DNA from: Petralouisia muris
GTDB lineage: Bacteria; Bacillota; Clostridia; Lachnospirales; Lachnospiraceae
Assembly (NCBI RefSeq): GCF_004793545.1
Contig: NZ_SRYA01000019.1
Location: 1 to 64,000 of the forward strand
Direction: 5' to 3'
Length of the DNA: 64,000 nt
The translations under genes and the position numbers were made by a program. This document shows, one piece after another, positions 15,376-24,190 of this stretch. Position 1 is the stretch's first letter, and the number at the start of each line of letters is the position of its first letter. The notes below the pieces were generated by a model. It was not told the origin of the DNA and did not search any database. It saw only the letters and a program-made list of their open reading frames with translations.

Positions 15376-15660
15376 TTAAACCAGCTTTTCGGACAGTATC
15401 AGTTCTTTAAACTGCTCCAATACGCTTTGGTTTCCTTTCTTGCTGAAATGGGTATTGACTTCGTAGGTCGTGCCGCCAATTTTTAATGAAAACTCGTTTT
15501 CACCGCTGAAACGTACTAATTTTCTGTTTTCAATGCGGATTTCGGGACTGCGGGGCAGTACCTCTTGCGATAAATTGATTTTCTCATTTTCATCTATCGG
15601 CTCATGCGGCAGCATATAGACTACATTTGGACTGGCTGTAAAGGTTTCTAATTTTTTCAT
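15376..15660 (-). CDS. TnpW-family transposon-encoded protein
   Basis: A 94-residue protein whose C-terminus, GTTYEVNTHFSKKGNQSVLEQ, matches the TnpW family of Tn4451-like mobilizable elements, which usually sits beside the serine recombinase. N-terminal residues 1-50 (YMLPHEPIDENEKINLS) are longer than typical TnpW. It lies between the recombinase and a ParB gene. The molecular function is unknown. Confidence 0.65.
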   Translation of the reverse strand: MKKLETFTASPNVVYMLPHEPIDENEKINLSQEVLPRSPEIRIENRKLVRFSGENEFSLKIGGTTYEVNTHFSKKGNQSVLEQFKELILSEKLV

Positions 15661-15669
15661 ACTGCCACC

Positions 15670-16566
15670 TTACCTTTCCTCACGGCTTCTGCGGCTTCGT
15701 TCCAGTTTTCTGTTGTACTCATAAAGCAGCTTTAGAATCGTGTCCGTCATCTGTTTCTGCGTAAAGTTTTTCGGGAAAAATCCCTTTAAATCCTGTACTT
15801 TAAAGCTGATACGTTCGGTCTGGTTGCCTTTTTCCTCCGACATGATTTCATAAATACCGTCCGAAGAAAGAGTATTCTGCTGCGCCTGTTTCTTCATGCG
15901 GATGCTTTGTGCGTGGGAGGGTGTGCAGTCATTCAGGCTCATTGCGTCAAGCAGTATTTTCTGCTGTTCTTTGGAGAGGTAGGAGAGTTCCACGGCGGGG
16001 CTGAGTGCGACAATGCCCTCGTCAACCTTGTCAAGCAGTTCGGGGATAAGGTAAGTCAGACGGATATAGCGGAATACTTGGTCACGGCTTTCATTCTGTG
16101 ATTTTCCTATTTCGGCGGCGGTATCTGACTTTGTCGCAGCTTGCGACAAAGTTAAATCCGTTCTCCTGCCCTGTGCTTTCATTGCATCCATTTTCATTTT
16201 GTAGGCAAAGGCTTTTTCACTTGGGAGCAGCCTTTCACGGTGCAGGTTGCTGTCTACAACGGCAATCATCGCTTCGTTTCGGTCAAGGGGATAAATTAAG
16301 ACTGGAACTTCGGAAAGCCCTGCTTTGACGGCGGCGTGTAAACGCCTGTGTCCGCTTATCACTTCATATTCATCTGTGCTTTCAATCGCTCTTACAATCA
16401 GTGGGGAGATAATGCCTTGCTGTCTGATACTTTCGATAAGACTGCCCATATCTTCATCATCCAGTACTTTAAAGGGATGTCCCTCAAAGATATGGAGTTT
16501 ATCTGCTTGGATATTCGCTGCCTTTTTCTTCGGCGGGGTATTGGTTTTAATTTTGCTATTTGTCAT
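15670..16566 (-). CDS. ParB/RepB/Spo0J-family partition protein
   Basis: A 298-residue ParB-like protein. The N-terminal ParB/sulfiredoxin domain contains GSLIESIRQQGIISPLIV and the CTP/Mg-binding boxes SGHRRLHAAVKAG and DSNLHRERLLPSEKA; a central helix-turn-helix includes SQNESRDQVFRYIRLT. The C-terminal 100 residues end in a charged helix. Elements of the Tn4451/plasmid-mobilization type often carry a lone ParB; no ParA or parS cluster is visible. It may help stability or transcription of the element. Confidence 0.9.
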   Translation of the reverse strand: MTNSKIKTNTPPKKKAANIQADKLHIFEGHPFKVLDDEDMGSLIESIRQQGIISPLIVRAIESTDEYEVISGHRRLHAAVKAGLSEVPVLIYPLDRNEAMIAVVDSNLHRERLLPSEKAFAYKMKMDAMKAQGRRTDLTLSQAATKSDTAAEIGKSQNESRDQVFRYIRLTYLIPELLDKVDEGIVALSPAVELSYLSKEQQKILLDAMSLNDCTPSHAQSIRMKKQAQQNTLSSDGIYEIMSEEKGNQTERISFKVQDLKGFFPKNFTQKQMTDTILKLLYEYNRKLERSRRSREER

Positions 16567-16619
16567 CGTGCATACCTTCTTTCCCTATTTTTTGTTATAA
16601 CGGCAGTTTCCGCCTGCCG

Positions 16620-17677
16620 TTAGGCTTCAATTACTTCTTTAAGCTTCGGTATTTTTTCAAGGACAGCCTTTGCAAGGGATAATTCTTTCCGCAGAGGTTT
16701 TATCTTGGCGGAGATTTCCCTTGCCTGTGCATTTAATTCCTCACTTTTCTTATGGCGGTTGCGGTTGTAAACTGACTGCCGTTCTTTTTCCAAATCGGAA
16801 ATCTGCCCACGCTTTTCACTGATAAAAGAAACAAGCTCCTGCGGGGAATCAATGTTGTTCCCGCATAGGAACTTGTATTCTTTCAGCGTTTTATCTAATT
16901 TTACAATTTCCTGCCGCATGGCGTGGGAGAGCGGACTGCCCTCTGCCAGCCTGTCCCTTTCACGGAATAATGGGCGAAGTTTTCACCACGGCAGATTTCA
17001 TAGCCCATATCCTTTAAACGGGTTTCAAAGGCTTTGAAGTTGGCGGACTGGGCGAGGGCGGCGTCAATATCCGCTTTCAAAATCTTCCGATGTGACAGCC
17101 CGCCGTTTTGTTTCTGCCAATATTCTTTTTTGCTCCCACCGTAAAACTCTGCGTCTTTCAAGATGCTTTTCCCGTGTTCCAAACATACGGCATCGGAGAT
17201 TTCCCGTAGGCGGTAGTGGTCGGAGATGTGGTTTTCAAACTTCCTGCCCGTCTGAAAGGATACAGAGTTTACAACAAAATGATTATGGACATTATCTGTA
17301 TTAAGGTGTGTGGTAACAACAACTTCATACTCGTTTCCCCACATCCGTCTTGCGGTTTCCAGTCCGATTTTGTGCGCTTCTTCAGGCGTGGCTTCGCCGG
17401 CCTGAAAGCTCTGATAACCGTGGTATGCCACATTGCCGCCTGTTTTCCCGAAGCGTTTTTTCGTTGCCGTCATACGCTCATACGCACGCTTTGCGTTGCA
17501 GTTGACGCCGCTGACATACATACGCTCGTCGGTCTTTTTGTCATTGGAAACATATCGCAGGGCGGCGTATAAATCGCTGTCCACATACTTTTTATCTATG
17601 GTTTTGTCGGGATTTTTGGCATAGTCAATCACTTCCTTCAGCCTGTCTTTGACAGGCCAGAAGCCGGTAGTCGCCAT
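16620..17677 (-). pseudogene. MobA/MobP-type relaxase, internally deleted
   Basis: The N-terminal 240 residues form a relaxase nickase domain: ATTGFWPVKDRLKEVIDYA, the YAKN/YVS motifs, and the metal-binding three-His motif TTHLNTDNVHNHFVVN. After KGTGWQRAV the frame is lost near 16930. A C-terminal helical piece (MRQEIVKLDKTLKEYKFLCG, 16620-16919) continues in a shifted frame, so a central part is missing compared with intact homologues. It follows MobC immediately. Mobilization in cis by this relaxase is doubtful, although the nickase domain is intact. Confidence 0.85.
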
Positions 17678-17980
17678 TTATACCACCAGCCTTTCACGTT
17701 TTGGCAGTATCAGTTCTTCGGTAATGCGGTCAATGAGTCTGCTTATTTTTTCTTCCGTATCCGTCGTGATTTTGCCCTCGACAGCGACGCAGAGTTCATC
17801 CAGCTTATCATTAAAAGAGAAAAATACTTCGGGCAGGACGGCTCTTGGCATAAACCCCAAAGCACGCTGGCGGAGATACTCTGACACGGAAAGCCCGCAC
17901 CTTTTGGCGTTCTGCTCAATGATAGTTTTCTCTTGTTCGCTCACACGGATAAATAAATTTTTGTTCTTGGCTTCATTCAT
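17678..17980 (-). CDS. MobC-like relaxosome accessory protein
   Basis: A 100-residue ribbon-helix-helix-type mobilization protein: NKNLFIRVSEQEKTIIEQNA, then KRCGLSVSEYLRQRALGF, the typical MobC/bacterial mobilization core. It would bind oriT DNA and assist the relaxase whose start directly abuts this gene's stop. The start at 17980 follows AGGACTGATGTT. The inverted repeats just upstream (18013-18125) are candidate binding sites. Confidence 0.8.
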   Translation of the reverse strand: MNEAKNKNLFIRVSEQEKTIIEQNAKRCGLSVSEYLRQRALGFMPRAVLPEVFFSFNDKLDELCVAVEGKITTDTEEKISRLIDRITEELILPKRERLVV

Positions 17981-18012
17981 AACATCAGTCCTTTCTTGGA
18001 TTTTTGAGGGGA

Positions 18013-18125
18013 TTGGGGGATTCCCCAAAGGGCAATCGGCTCTTAAAGCCGGTTGGGGCGGAAACTGTCGATACAGTTTCCCTGCTTGCTGCGGTATGCG
18101 ACACCCTTTCTGCCGCATACGGTCT
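18013..18125. other. Candidate oriT region with inverted repeats
   Basis: Upstream of mobC lie TTGGGG-gatt-CCCCAA (18013-18028), GGAAACTGT-cgat-ACAGTTTCC (18060-18081, perfect 9-bp arms) and TATGCG...CGCATA (about 18096-18121). Clustered inverted repeats immediately upstream of mobC-relaxase genes are where oriT lies in Tn4451-like and related elements. No nic consensus can be assigned by eye. Confidence 0.4.
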
Positions 18126-18228
18126 GTTGTTTTCCGCCGGTCTGTCTGAATGTCGTTTTTCTGTCCCTGCCCCCGTCTCAGGCGGCGTTGTTTCGCTTAC
18201 TCTCCGAAAAAAAGAGGTTATCGCAAAA

Positions 18229-18528
18229 TCATATCCCATCCAGCCGGTCATTTAGTTGTAACCGGCATTTGGGCAGCAAAAAAGCCGGCACATCAATGTG
18301 TGCCGACCAATACAAAAGGATAGACTTATCCCTTGCGGTTTTGGTTTCACAATGATGTAACCGGCTTTGAGATTCAAAGTCGAAACTGTCTGTTACGCTT
18401 ATCTGTTGCCGACAGTTCGAAGCAGTTTCAAAAGCGGCGGTATCTACTGTTCGCATACCGCAGGCGTGTACGGCGTAAAGCTGTACTCCAAAATTCTGTG
18501 AGGATATGTAATTGGTTGTGGTTCTCAT
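18229..18528 (-). CDS. Doubtful small open frame downstream of a strong promoter
   Basis: A 99-codon open frame with no recognised domain and atypical composition (Cys, His and Ala rich). It lies immediately downstream of a consensus minus-strand promoter and upstream of the candidate oriT. It contains inverted repeats (GAAACTG...CAGTTTC). No convincing ribosome site is seen. The region may simply be an untranslated leader of the mobilization genes. Confidence 0.2.
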   Translation of the reverse strand: MRTTTNYISSQNFGVQLYAVHACGMRTVDTAAFETASNCRQQISVTDSFDFESQSRLHHCETKTARDKSILLYWSAHIDVPAFLLPKCRLQLNDRLDGI

Positions 18529-18541
18529 AAAAGAGTATTTT

Positions 18542-18571
18542 ATTATACTGAATGAAATAAGTGTTTGTCAA
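18542..18571 (-). promoter_or_regulatory. Consensus promoter for the mobilization genes
   Basis: On the minus strand TTGACA (18571-18566) and TATAAT (18547-18542) are separated by 18 bases; both hexamers are perfect. It points toward mobC, relaxase, ParB and TnpW. Confidence 0.7.
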
Positions 18572-18662
18572 TACTTTCCAAAAAGTTTTTGGATATTTTT
18601 TCGGAAGGTGGGAATACTATTTAATTTCAAATAAAATCATGTTCGTTTATCTTTGGATAAAA

Positions 18663-18766
18663 GAGCAGAGCCGACAGGCTGTGATTGCTCACAAGCCTGC
18701 CAACTCTGCGTATTATGTGTCTGGCTTTTTGGTGATATGTTGTCCGCCCGATAAATGGGAGATTAT
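18663..18766 (-). repeat. KTR tail/terminator element, copy C, extended form
   Basis: In reverse orientation this reads CTCCCATTTATCGGG, CAACATATCACC, AAGCCAGACACATAATACGC and a terminator hairpin ending CCTGTCGGCTCTG. The upstream part is shared with copy D at 29091-29182 (CTTCCCATTTGTCGAG). There is no KTR knuckle in front; instead the element follows directly on the stop of the membrane pseudogene. Confidence 0.65.
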
Positions 18767-19433
18767 AGCAAATATCCCATAGCGATGAAAAGATAGCTAT
18801 ACAAGCATTTTCTATTTAATCTTAAATACATTACTCCACTAAGAACAGAAAATATCATAGTAGAAATTCCGTTCCATATTTCTAGTCCTACTCCTCTTGA
18901 TACGAAATGAAAAGCCCCCATGTCATAGCTAAAATAATACCACCAAAAGGAATTGGACTTTCTTTTTGCAACAAGGATTCAATTGCTTTTTGCCCGTATA
19001 TTATGATTAGAATGACAAGCATTACTTCAAATATATAGTATAAATATTGCGCGCAAAATTGGAATATGGTTTTACCCTGTGCTTCTCCGACAAGCTTTAA
19101 TGTATGCCAATCAATGAAAGTCATAATTTTGCAACCAATGAAACAAGCAAGCGTTACGATCCAACTTTTCGAGGAAATCTTATCCCTTTTGCTTCCCCTT
19201 TCTGGAAAATGATAATGCTTCCTTGAAAAAAGCAGGAGAACGCCAATGAAAAACGCCCACATAAAAACCATTATGATACAATGAATACTTCTTTGCTGCA
19301 TTATATAATTCTGTATGTCTACATGCAGAATTATAACTTCAATTATGAATATTGACAGATATTCAAGCATAAATGCTGCAAATGAGAGCAGGCTCAGTCA
19401 TAAATATCTTGTCCATTTTACTTCTTTAACCAT
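18763..19433 (-). pseudogene. Membrane protein, nonsense and frameshift mutations
   Basis: A gene with start MVKEVKWTRYL and ribosome site AAGGAGAGG hits an in-frame TGA at codon 12 (19398-19400). It then continues LSLLSFAAFMLEYLSIF through four or five hydrophobic helices (to ILAMTWG). A frameshift near 18905 diverts it to a premature stop; the other frame continues GAFHFVSRGVGLEIWNGIST and ends MGYLL at 18763. The helix pattern and the WG.FHF segment recall CPBP intramembrane proteases, but the EExxxR motif is missing, so the family is uncertain. Two lesions make it a pseudogene. Confidence 0.6.
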
Positions 19434-19763
19434 TATCCTCTCCTTATGAAATTCCGATTTCTTTTTATTCTTGACTTCTCGACAAACAGGAATTTGAAAT
19501 CCCCGAAATCATAGGCATCCGCCAGTGATTATAGGGCTTTTATGAAATCCTCTGAAGCCTTTGAAAACAAAGGATTTTTCGCAATCTGCTCACCGAATCC
19601 CTTTATTAAACGTTACACCATTTCAACGACGCCCGCGCAGCTCATAAGGGCAAAAGCAAGGGCAAGAAAATCCCATAACAGGATATAACAAGGTGTGGCG
19701 ATCGGGAGCCTGTGACATATGTGCGAATACATCAACGGAGTTATTATATAGGAGGATTTCACA

Positions 19764-20141
19764 ATGGAAAAGACCATTTATGACGAAAACAACGGATTGT
19801 GGTACGAACTGCGGGGCGACTATTATTTCCCCTGTCTGACAGTACCGGCTCAAGAGCAAAGACCTATCGGTATTTGGGGCCGGCGGCACCTGCAATACAT
19901 CAAAACAGAGCGCAAAACCCTGTACACGAAACTGCTGACCAGCGGCAGGCTGAATACCTACCTTGACGACATCAACGAGCAGGCGACGGAGCAAATGCTC
20001 CTGCTGATAAAACAGATGGCAGAGCGTGAGGGCGTCACCGAACAGCTCAAGGCGCAGGATCAAATGCTGTGGGTGCAACGGATGAACAACATCCGGGACA
20101 GGGCAATAGAGATCGTAAATCACAGTCTGATCTACGCATAA
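19764..20141 (+). CDS. TnpV-family transposon-encoded protein
   Basis: A 125-residue TnpV homologue: DENNGLWYELRGDYYFPCL, GIWGRRHLQYIKTERKTLY, LLTSGRLNTYLDDINEQA and the conserved C-terminal VTEQLKAQDQMLWVQRMNNI. TnpV is a small protein of unknown function on Tn4451-type elements. GAGGATTT precedes the start. The ~330 bases upstream contain no gene, only a possible coding tail (NDARAAHKGKSKGKKIP ending about 19676) of a lost upstream gene. A degenerate second TnpV lies at 30230. Confidence 0.85.
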   Translation: MEKTIYDENNGLWYELRGDYYFPCLTVPAQEQRPIGIWGRRHLQYIKTERKTLYTKLLTSGRLNTYLDDINEQATEQMLLLIKQMAEREGVTEQLKAQDQMLWVQRMNNIRDRAIEIVNHSLIYA

Positions 20142-20204
20142 TGAACCGGGCGGCGGGGAGCAATCCCCGCTGTCCATTTTTGCGATCGAACTGACATTTT
20201 TATG

Positions 20205-20233
20205 GTGACAAATATGTCACTACGTGGTATGAT
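20205..20233 (+). promoter_or_regulatory. Promoter/operator with GTGACA palindrome
   Basis: GTGACA-aata-TGTCAC (20205-20220) is a perfect inverted repeat. TATGAT (20228-20233) is a plausible -10. Another half site ATGTCAC follows at 20235-20241, before the ribosome site GAGGGGCAGG. Direct control of the AlbA gene is likely. Confidence 0.5.
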
Positions 20234-20263
20234 AATGTCACTTCGGAAAGCGAGGGGCAGGAT

Positions 20264-21598
20264 ATGAACTTAGGAAAAGAAACAGAAACACTTGAATTCA
20301 AGAAGACAACAGGAGAAATGAAAGAGGCGATGATCTCTATTTCATCCATCCTGAATAAGCATGGGATCGGAACGCTCTATTTTGGTGTAAAGCCTAATGG
20401 TGACATCTGCGGTCAGGATGTGTCCGAATCCTCGCTCAGAGATGTGTCACGATCCGTATATGAAAGCATACGGCCACAGATCTATCCTGCCATTGAGGAA
20501 GTCGTTCTGGACGGAAAACATTTGATTAAGGTAGAATTCAACGGTAATAATACACCGTATTCCGCCGCTGGAAGGTATTATCTTCGGACCTCCGACGAGG
20601 CTCGAGAGGTGACGCCAGAAGAACTGAAAAACTTCTTCGTTTCAAACGAATACCGTGAAAAGTGGGAAAAATCTCCCTCTACCGCATCGGCGAAACAGGT
20701 CGATAAGAATACTGTCAAATCGTTTTGGCAAAAAGCCGTTTCCTTCGGAAGAATACCTGAGGGAAGATATACTTGCCCGGTCATCCTGAAGCGGTATGGG
20801 CTTGTCAATGGCGACAACCTCAACAATGCGGGTGAGTACCTTTTCGGAAGCACGCATCTCGTCACGCTGAAAGCCGCCATATTTGCGACGGACGAAAAGC
20901 TCACTTTCCTTGATATGAAGCTGTTTGAGGATAACATCTATAATCTTCTCGGAATGGCTGAGGATTACATACTGAAAAACATCCGGTGGAGAAGCGAAAT
21001 CATCGGCACAGAGAGAACTGAGATACCGGAAATCCCCGTGGCGGTCATCAGAGAAGTTTTGACCAACAGCTTTGCCCATGCGGTTTACAATAGCCGCACG
21101 AATCACGAGATTTGTATTCATCCCGGAATGATCACCATATACAGACTCGACGAATATGCCAGCAATCACAAGCCGGAAGACTATATGAAGGGCAATTACG
21201 AATCCGTGATCCGAAACGCCACGACTGCCAAAATCCTTTATCTCAATAAGTCGATCGAACAGTTCGGAAGTGGTTTTAAGCGTATCAACAGTTTGTGCAA
21301 GGATGCCGGAATCCGCTTTTCTTACGAGAGCGATGAGCTTGGCTTCAAGTTCACCCTGTATAGGCCGCAGCGTCAAAGTGACATTCCCAGCGTCACTTTG
21401 GATGTCACTTTGAACGGAACAGAAATGGCTGTTCTTGCTATTCTAAAGCAAAAGCCAGATTCTTCACGCGGCGAAATCGCTGACAAGATATCCAAAACGG
21501 TCAGAACGGTACAGAGGGCGTTGAATTCCTTAAGAGACAAAGGATATATCCAGCGTGTCGGCTCCAAGCAGGAGCCGAGATGGGAAGTGCTGAAATAA
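20264..21598 (+). CDS. Schlafen/AlbA-domain ATP-binding regulator
   Basis: A 444-residue protein with an N-terminal Schlafen AlbA_2 domain (residues about 8-120: TLEFKKTTGEMKEAMISIS and GIGTLYFGVKPNGDICGQ), a GHKL-like ATP-binding C-terminal region (REVLTNSFAHAVYNSRTNHE, then EQFGSGFKRINSLCKDAGI), and a winged helix at residues 385-444 (RGEIADKISKTVRTVQRALN). Such proteins act as DNA-binding regulators or in nucleic acid defence. The linker repeats the promoter operator motif at DNA level (GTGACATTCCCAGCGTCAC). It stands alone between TnpV and the RNPP regulator, with 18 bases of downstream gene leader overlapping. Confidence 0.8.
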   Translation: MNLGKETETLEFKKTTGEMKEAMISISSILNKHGIGTLYFGVKPNGDICGQDVSESSLRDVSRSVYESIRPQIYPAIEEVVLDGKHLIKVEFNGNNTPYSAAGRYYLRTSDEAREVTPEELKNFFVSNEYREKWEKSPSTASAKQVDKNTVKSFWQKAVSFGRIPEGRYTCPVILKRYGLVNGDNLNNAGEYLFGSTHLVTLKAAIFATDEKLTFLDMKLFEDNIYNLLGMAEDYILKNIRWRSEIIGTERTEIPEIPVAVIREVLTNSFAHAVYNSRTNHEICIHPGMITIYRLDEYASNHKPEDYMKGNYESVIRNATTAKILYLNKSIEQFGSGFKRINSLCKDAGIRFSYESDELGFKFTLYRPQRQSDIPSVTLDVTLNGTEMAVLAILKQKPDSSRGEIADKISKTVRTVQRALNSLRDKGYIQRVGSKQEPRWEVLK

Positions 21599-21630
21599 TC
21601 AATCTTCCAAAGAAAGGTGTTTATAATTAT

Positions 21631-22749
21631 ATGAATTACCTAGGCTATATCATTTATCGTGAGCGGCTTCGGCGAAATTGGAGTCAATCGGGGCTGTGCA
21701 AAGGAATTTGTACAGTATCGTATCTGTCCAAGATTGAAACCGGCAAAGCAGATCCGTCAGAAGAGGTTTTGCGTCTCCTCCTGGAGCGGCTTGAGTTAAA
21801 AAGCGATCAAAGAATTGAGAAAGAAGCTGCTGAATTAGCAATGCAGGGTTGGGAGCTGCTGTTTGACGGTAGGTTTAATCAGCTACGACATCTGCTACAT
21901 GAAAAGGACATAGAACGCTATCGAGCTGTTCCTGCGTGGCTGGATCTGACGTTGCTTTCTTCCGAAAAGCCGTTGGATACTGCATTGGAAGCATGCATGG
22001 ATACACGGCAATTAGCCCTGCAACGGATATTACAAGGGCGGGAAATTGAGGCGGTGCAACTCATGCCTAACGCATATACCTACCTGACGCTGGGCATGGC
22101 CGACTATAAAGCCGGAAACTACTCATCCGCAGTGGACGCGCTGCAGACTGCTTATGACTTAGCAAGCAGGGAAGGTGCGGTGCGGATCATGCTGGAGGCG
22201 AAGCTCTTCCTCGGCAACGCATATTGCAATCGGCAGGATCTTCCCAACATGGAGCGTCAATATCGGGTGGCGCAGCGGCTGGCTGAGGATTTGCAAGATC
22301 AGAGAGCCCTTGGGGCCATTGGCTATAACACAGCATCGGCGTGGATTGAGACAGGACGCTATGAGGATGCCTACACATGGTTCTCCCGGCAGGAACAGCC
22401 TTCACTGATGTCACTGCACAAGCTGGCGATCTGCTGTGAAAAGACCGGACGGCGGGAGATGGCCCTCAGCACATTGAAACGGGCCGAAGGCATGGATACC
22501 GACGAGATGGATCGCTCCCTTGCCATGCAGCTTCTTTCTCTCGTTCGGTATCGCGTGGAGCACCCGGACTATCTCTCACGAGAGGATTATGGCACGCTGC
22601 TTTTGGAAAGCTTTACCCGCCTCCGAAGAGAACTGCCCTCTGGCTTTGCAATCTTCCACTTGCCTTGGGTGCTGGAATGGTATAAAGCAACCAGGCAATA
22701 TAAGAAAGCCTGCGAACTGCTGGAGGAGTTTCCTGAAAAAACATTATAA
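21631..22749 (+). CDS. RNPP/Rgg-like helix-turn-helix regulator with TPR domain
   Basis: A 372-residue regulator. Residues 1-65 are an XRE helix-turn-helix (YRERLRRNWSQSGLCKGICT, YLSKIETGKADPS) typical of peptide-sensing PlcR/Rgg proteins. From residue 70 on there are TPR-like helical pairs (LTLGMADYKAGNYSSAVDAL, LFLGNAYCNRQDLPNMERQY, YNTASAWIETGRYEDAYTWF). In the family the TPR domain binds a secreted peptide. No propeptide gene is visible within 100 bases. AAGAAAGGTG sets the start. It ends at a strong terminator and is followed by an MFS pump gene that may be its target. Confidence 0.75.
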   Translation: MNYLGYIIYRERLRRNWSQSGLCKGICTVSYLSKIETGKADPSEEVLRLLLERLELKSDQRIEKEAAELAMQGWELLFDGRFNQLRHLLHEKDIERYRAVPAWLDLTLLSSEKPLDTALEACMDTRQLALQRILQGREIEAVQLMPNAYTYLTLGMADYKAGNYSSAVDALQTAYDLASREGAVRIMLEAKLFLGNAYCNRQDLPNMERQYRVAQRLAEDLQDQRALGAIGYNTASAWIETGRYEDAYTWFSRQEQPSLMSLHKLAICCEKTGRREMALSTLKRAEGMDTDEMDRSLAMQLLSLVRYRVEHPDYLSREDYGTLLLESFTRLRRELPSGFAIFHLPWVLEWYKATRQYKKACELLEEFPEKTL

Positions 22750-22759
22750 AGCATAATTT

Positions 22760-22799
22760 AGCCCGCATATTCAGAGGAACTTTCCCAAATATGCGGGCT
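22760..22799 (+). terminator. Hairpin terminator between regulator and MFS gene
   Basis: AGCCCGCATATT (22760-22771) and AATATGCGGGCT (22788-22799) form a perfect 12-bp stem, followed by ATTATTTAT. The U-run is weak but the stem is very stable. It lies 48 bases before the MFS start, so it may also attenuate read-through to the pump. Confidence 0.7.
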
Positions 22800-22846
22800 A
22801 TTATTTATCTCACCGAACTGCTACACTATTTGCAGAGGTGATACAT

Positions 22847-24091
22847 ATGAAAGAAGCGAAACTATGGACGCGGAACTTCCGCTTAGTGATTCTTGCATCA
22901 GCTATTGGCACAGTTGGCGCAATCGTAGGCGGTTTTGCATTAGCGTTCTTGGTGTTTGATGAAACTGGCAGTACATTGGCCTCGGCTCTGATTGTAGCAA
23001 TCCAGCTCCTTCCACATCTTTTACTCCCGGTTTTGATTGCGCCGTTCATGGACCGGCTACCCCGCAAATCATTTCTGGTAGCAGGCGATATCGCAAACGC
23101 TGTATTGCTGGCCGGAATGGGTCTGTGGCTGCTATTTTTTAATTTTTCCTATGTAGGTTATCTTGCGGTGTCTTTGCTGCTGGCTTGCATTGGCGCGGTG
23201 GATGAGTTGGCATTCACCAGCATCTATCCGGAACTGATTCCGGAAGGCGCAGAGCAAAAAGGCTACGCGGTGTCCTCCATGCTCTATCCGGTTTTGAAGG
23301 TCATCATGGCGCCGTTGGCTGCTGTTCTTCTGGACACGCTCGGCGTCGCATGGATTTTGATCGCTCAAAGTGGTCTCTCTTTTGCAGCAGCCATCACAGA
23401 GAGCTTTATCCATCTGGACGAAACAGAACGACAACACCGTACACCATACTCTCTACAGGCTTGGGCTGGTGATATACGGGAGGCAGTGCAGTACTTAAAG
23501 GAGGAGCGTGGTCTTCGCAGTATCTACGAATATATGGCAGTTACAAACGGTGTTGCCAGTGGTTTTTCACCCATTTTGGTGGCGTTCTTTCGCACTTTTC
23601 CGGGTTTCACTGCCGCTATGTACTCAGCATTTTCCGTGGTAGAATTCGCCGGACGGACAATTGGCAGTGCGCTGCAATACCGAATCAAGATCCCTGATAA
23701 GAAGAAGTACGGCCTCGTGTTTTTTGTCTATCAGGTTTATGAATCTATGGACATGTGCCTGCTTTGGCTGCCCTATCCGCTGATGCTGGTCAACCGTGGG
23801 ATCTGTGGATTCCTCGGGAGCAACAGCGCAATTCTGCGAAGCGCAGCTGTGCAGCGCTATATTCCCGAAAAACTTCGGTCTCGTATCAATGCTTTTGACG
23901 ACGTACTGATCACCGCCGGAGCCAGCGTTTTTTCCCTGATGATGGGCTTTCTTGGGGAAATTCTCGACTATCGGTGGTGTGTCACGATCGGCGGTGCCAT
24001 CGCCATGCTTGCCAGTTGGCTTTTGATCTGGGGCAGGCGTAAGGACGTGCGCAGGGTGTATGAAACGGGCGATGACGAGATGACACAATAA
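22847..24091 (+). CDS. MFS efflux transporter
   Basis: A 414-residue, 12-helix MFS protein of the macrolide-efflux-like (MefA/MDR) group. N-terminal WTRNFRLVILASAIGTVGAI and FLVFDETGSTLASALI are characteristic; FMDRLPRKSFLVAGDIANA is the loop 2-3 motif. The substrate is not predictable. The start at 22847 follows AGAGGTG. It follows an RNPP-like regulator and ends before a terminator. A drug or peptide export role is inferred from family. Confidence 0.8.
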   Translation: MKEAKLWTRNFRLVILASAIGTVGAIVGGFALAFLVFDETGSTLASALIVAIQLLPHLLLPVLIAPFMDRLPRKSFLVAGDIANAVLLAGMGLWLLFFNFSYVGYLAVSLLLACIGAVDELAFTSIYPELIPEGAEQKGYAVSSMLYPVLKVIMAPLAAVLLDTLGVAWILIAQSGLSFAAAITESFIHLDETERQHRTPYSLQAWAGDIREAVQYLKEERGLRSIYEYMAVTNGVASGFSPILVAFFRTFPGFTAAMYSAFSVVEFAGRTIGSALQYRIKIPDKKKYGLVFFVYQVYESMDMCLLWLPYPLMLVNRGICGFLGSNSAILRSAAVQRYIPEKLRSRINAFDDVLITAGASVFSLMMGFLGEILDYRWCVTIGGAIAMLASWLLIWGRRKDVRRVYETGDDEMTQ

Positions 24092-24161
24092 TTTATACCG
24101 GCTCTTACAGATTCTTACAAATAGATTTGGTGGTTTTCACCTTTTATGCTTTCTATGTATG

Positions 24162-24190
24162 CACCGCAGGGCTTCCTGCGGTGTATTTTT
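24162..24190 (+). terminator. Terminator of the MFS gene
   Basis: CACCGCAGG-gctt-CCTGCGGTG (24162-24183) followed by TATTTTT. On the other strand it also lies after the relaxase fragment. Confidence 0.8.

Noticed and set aside
19623-20177. Minus-strand 184-codon open frame
   Set aside because: Antisense to the well-conserved TnpV gene.
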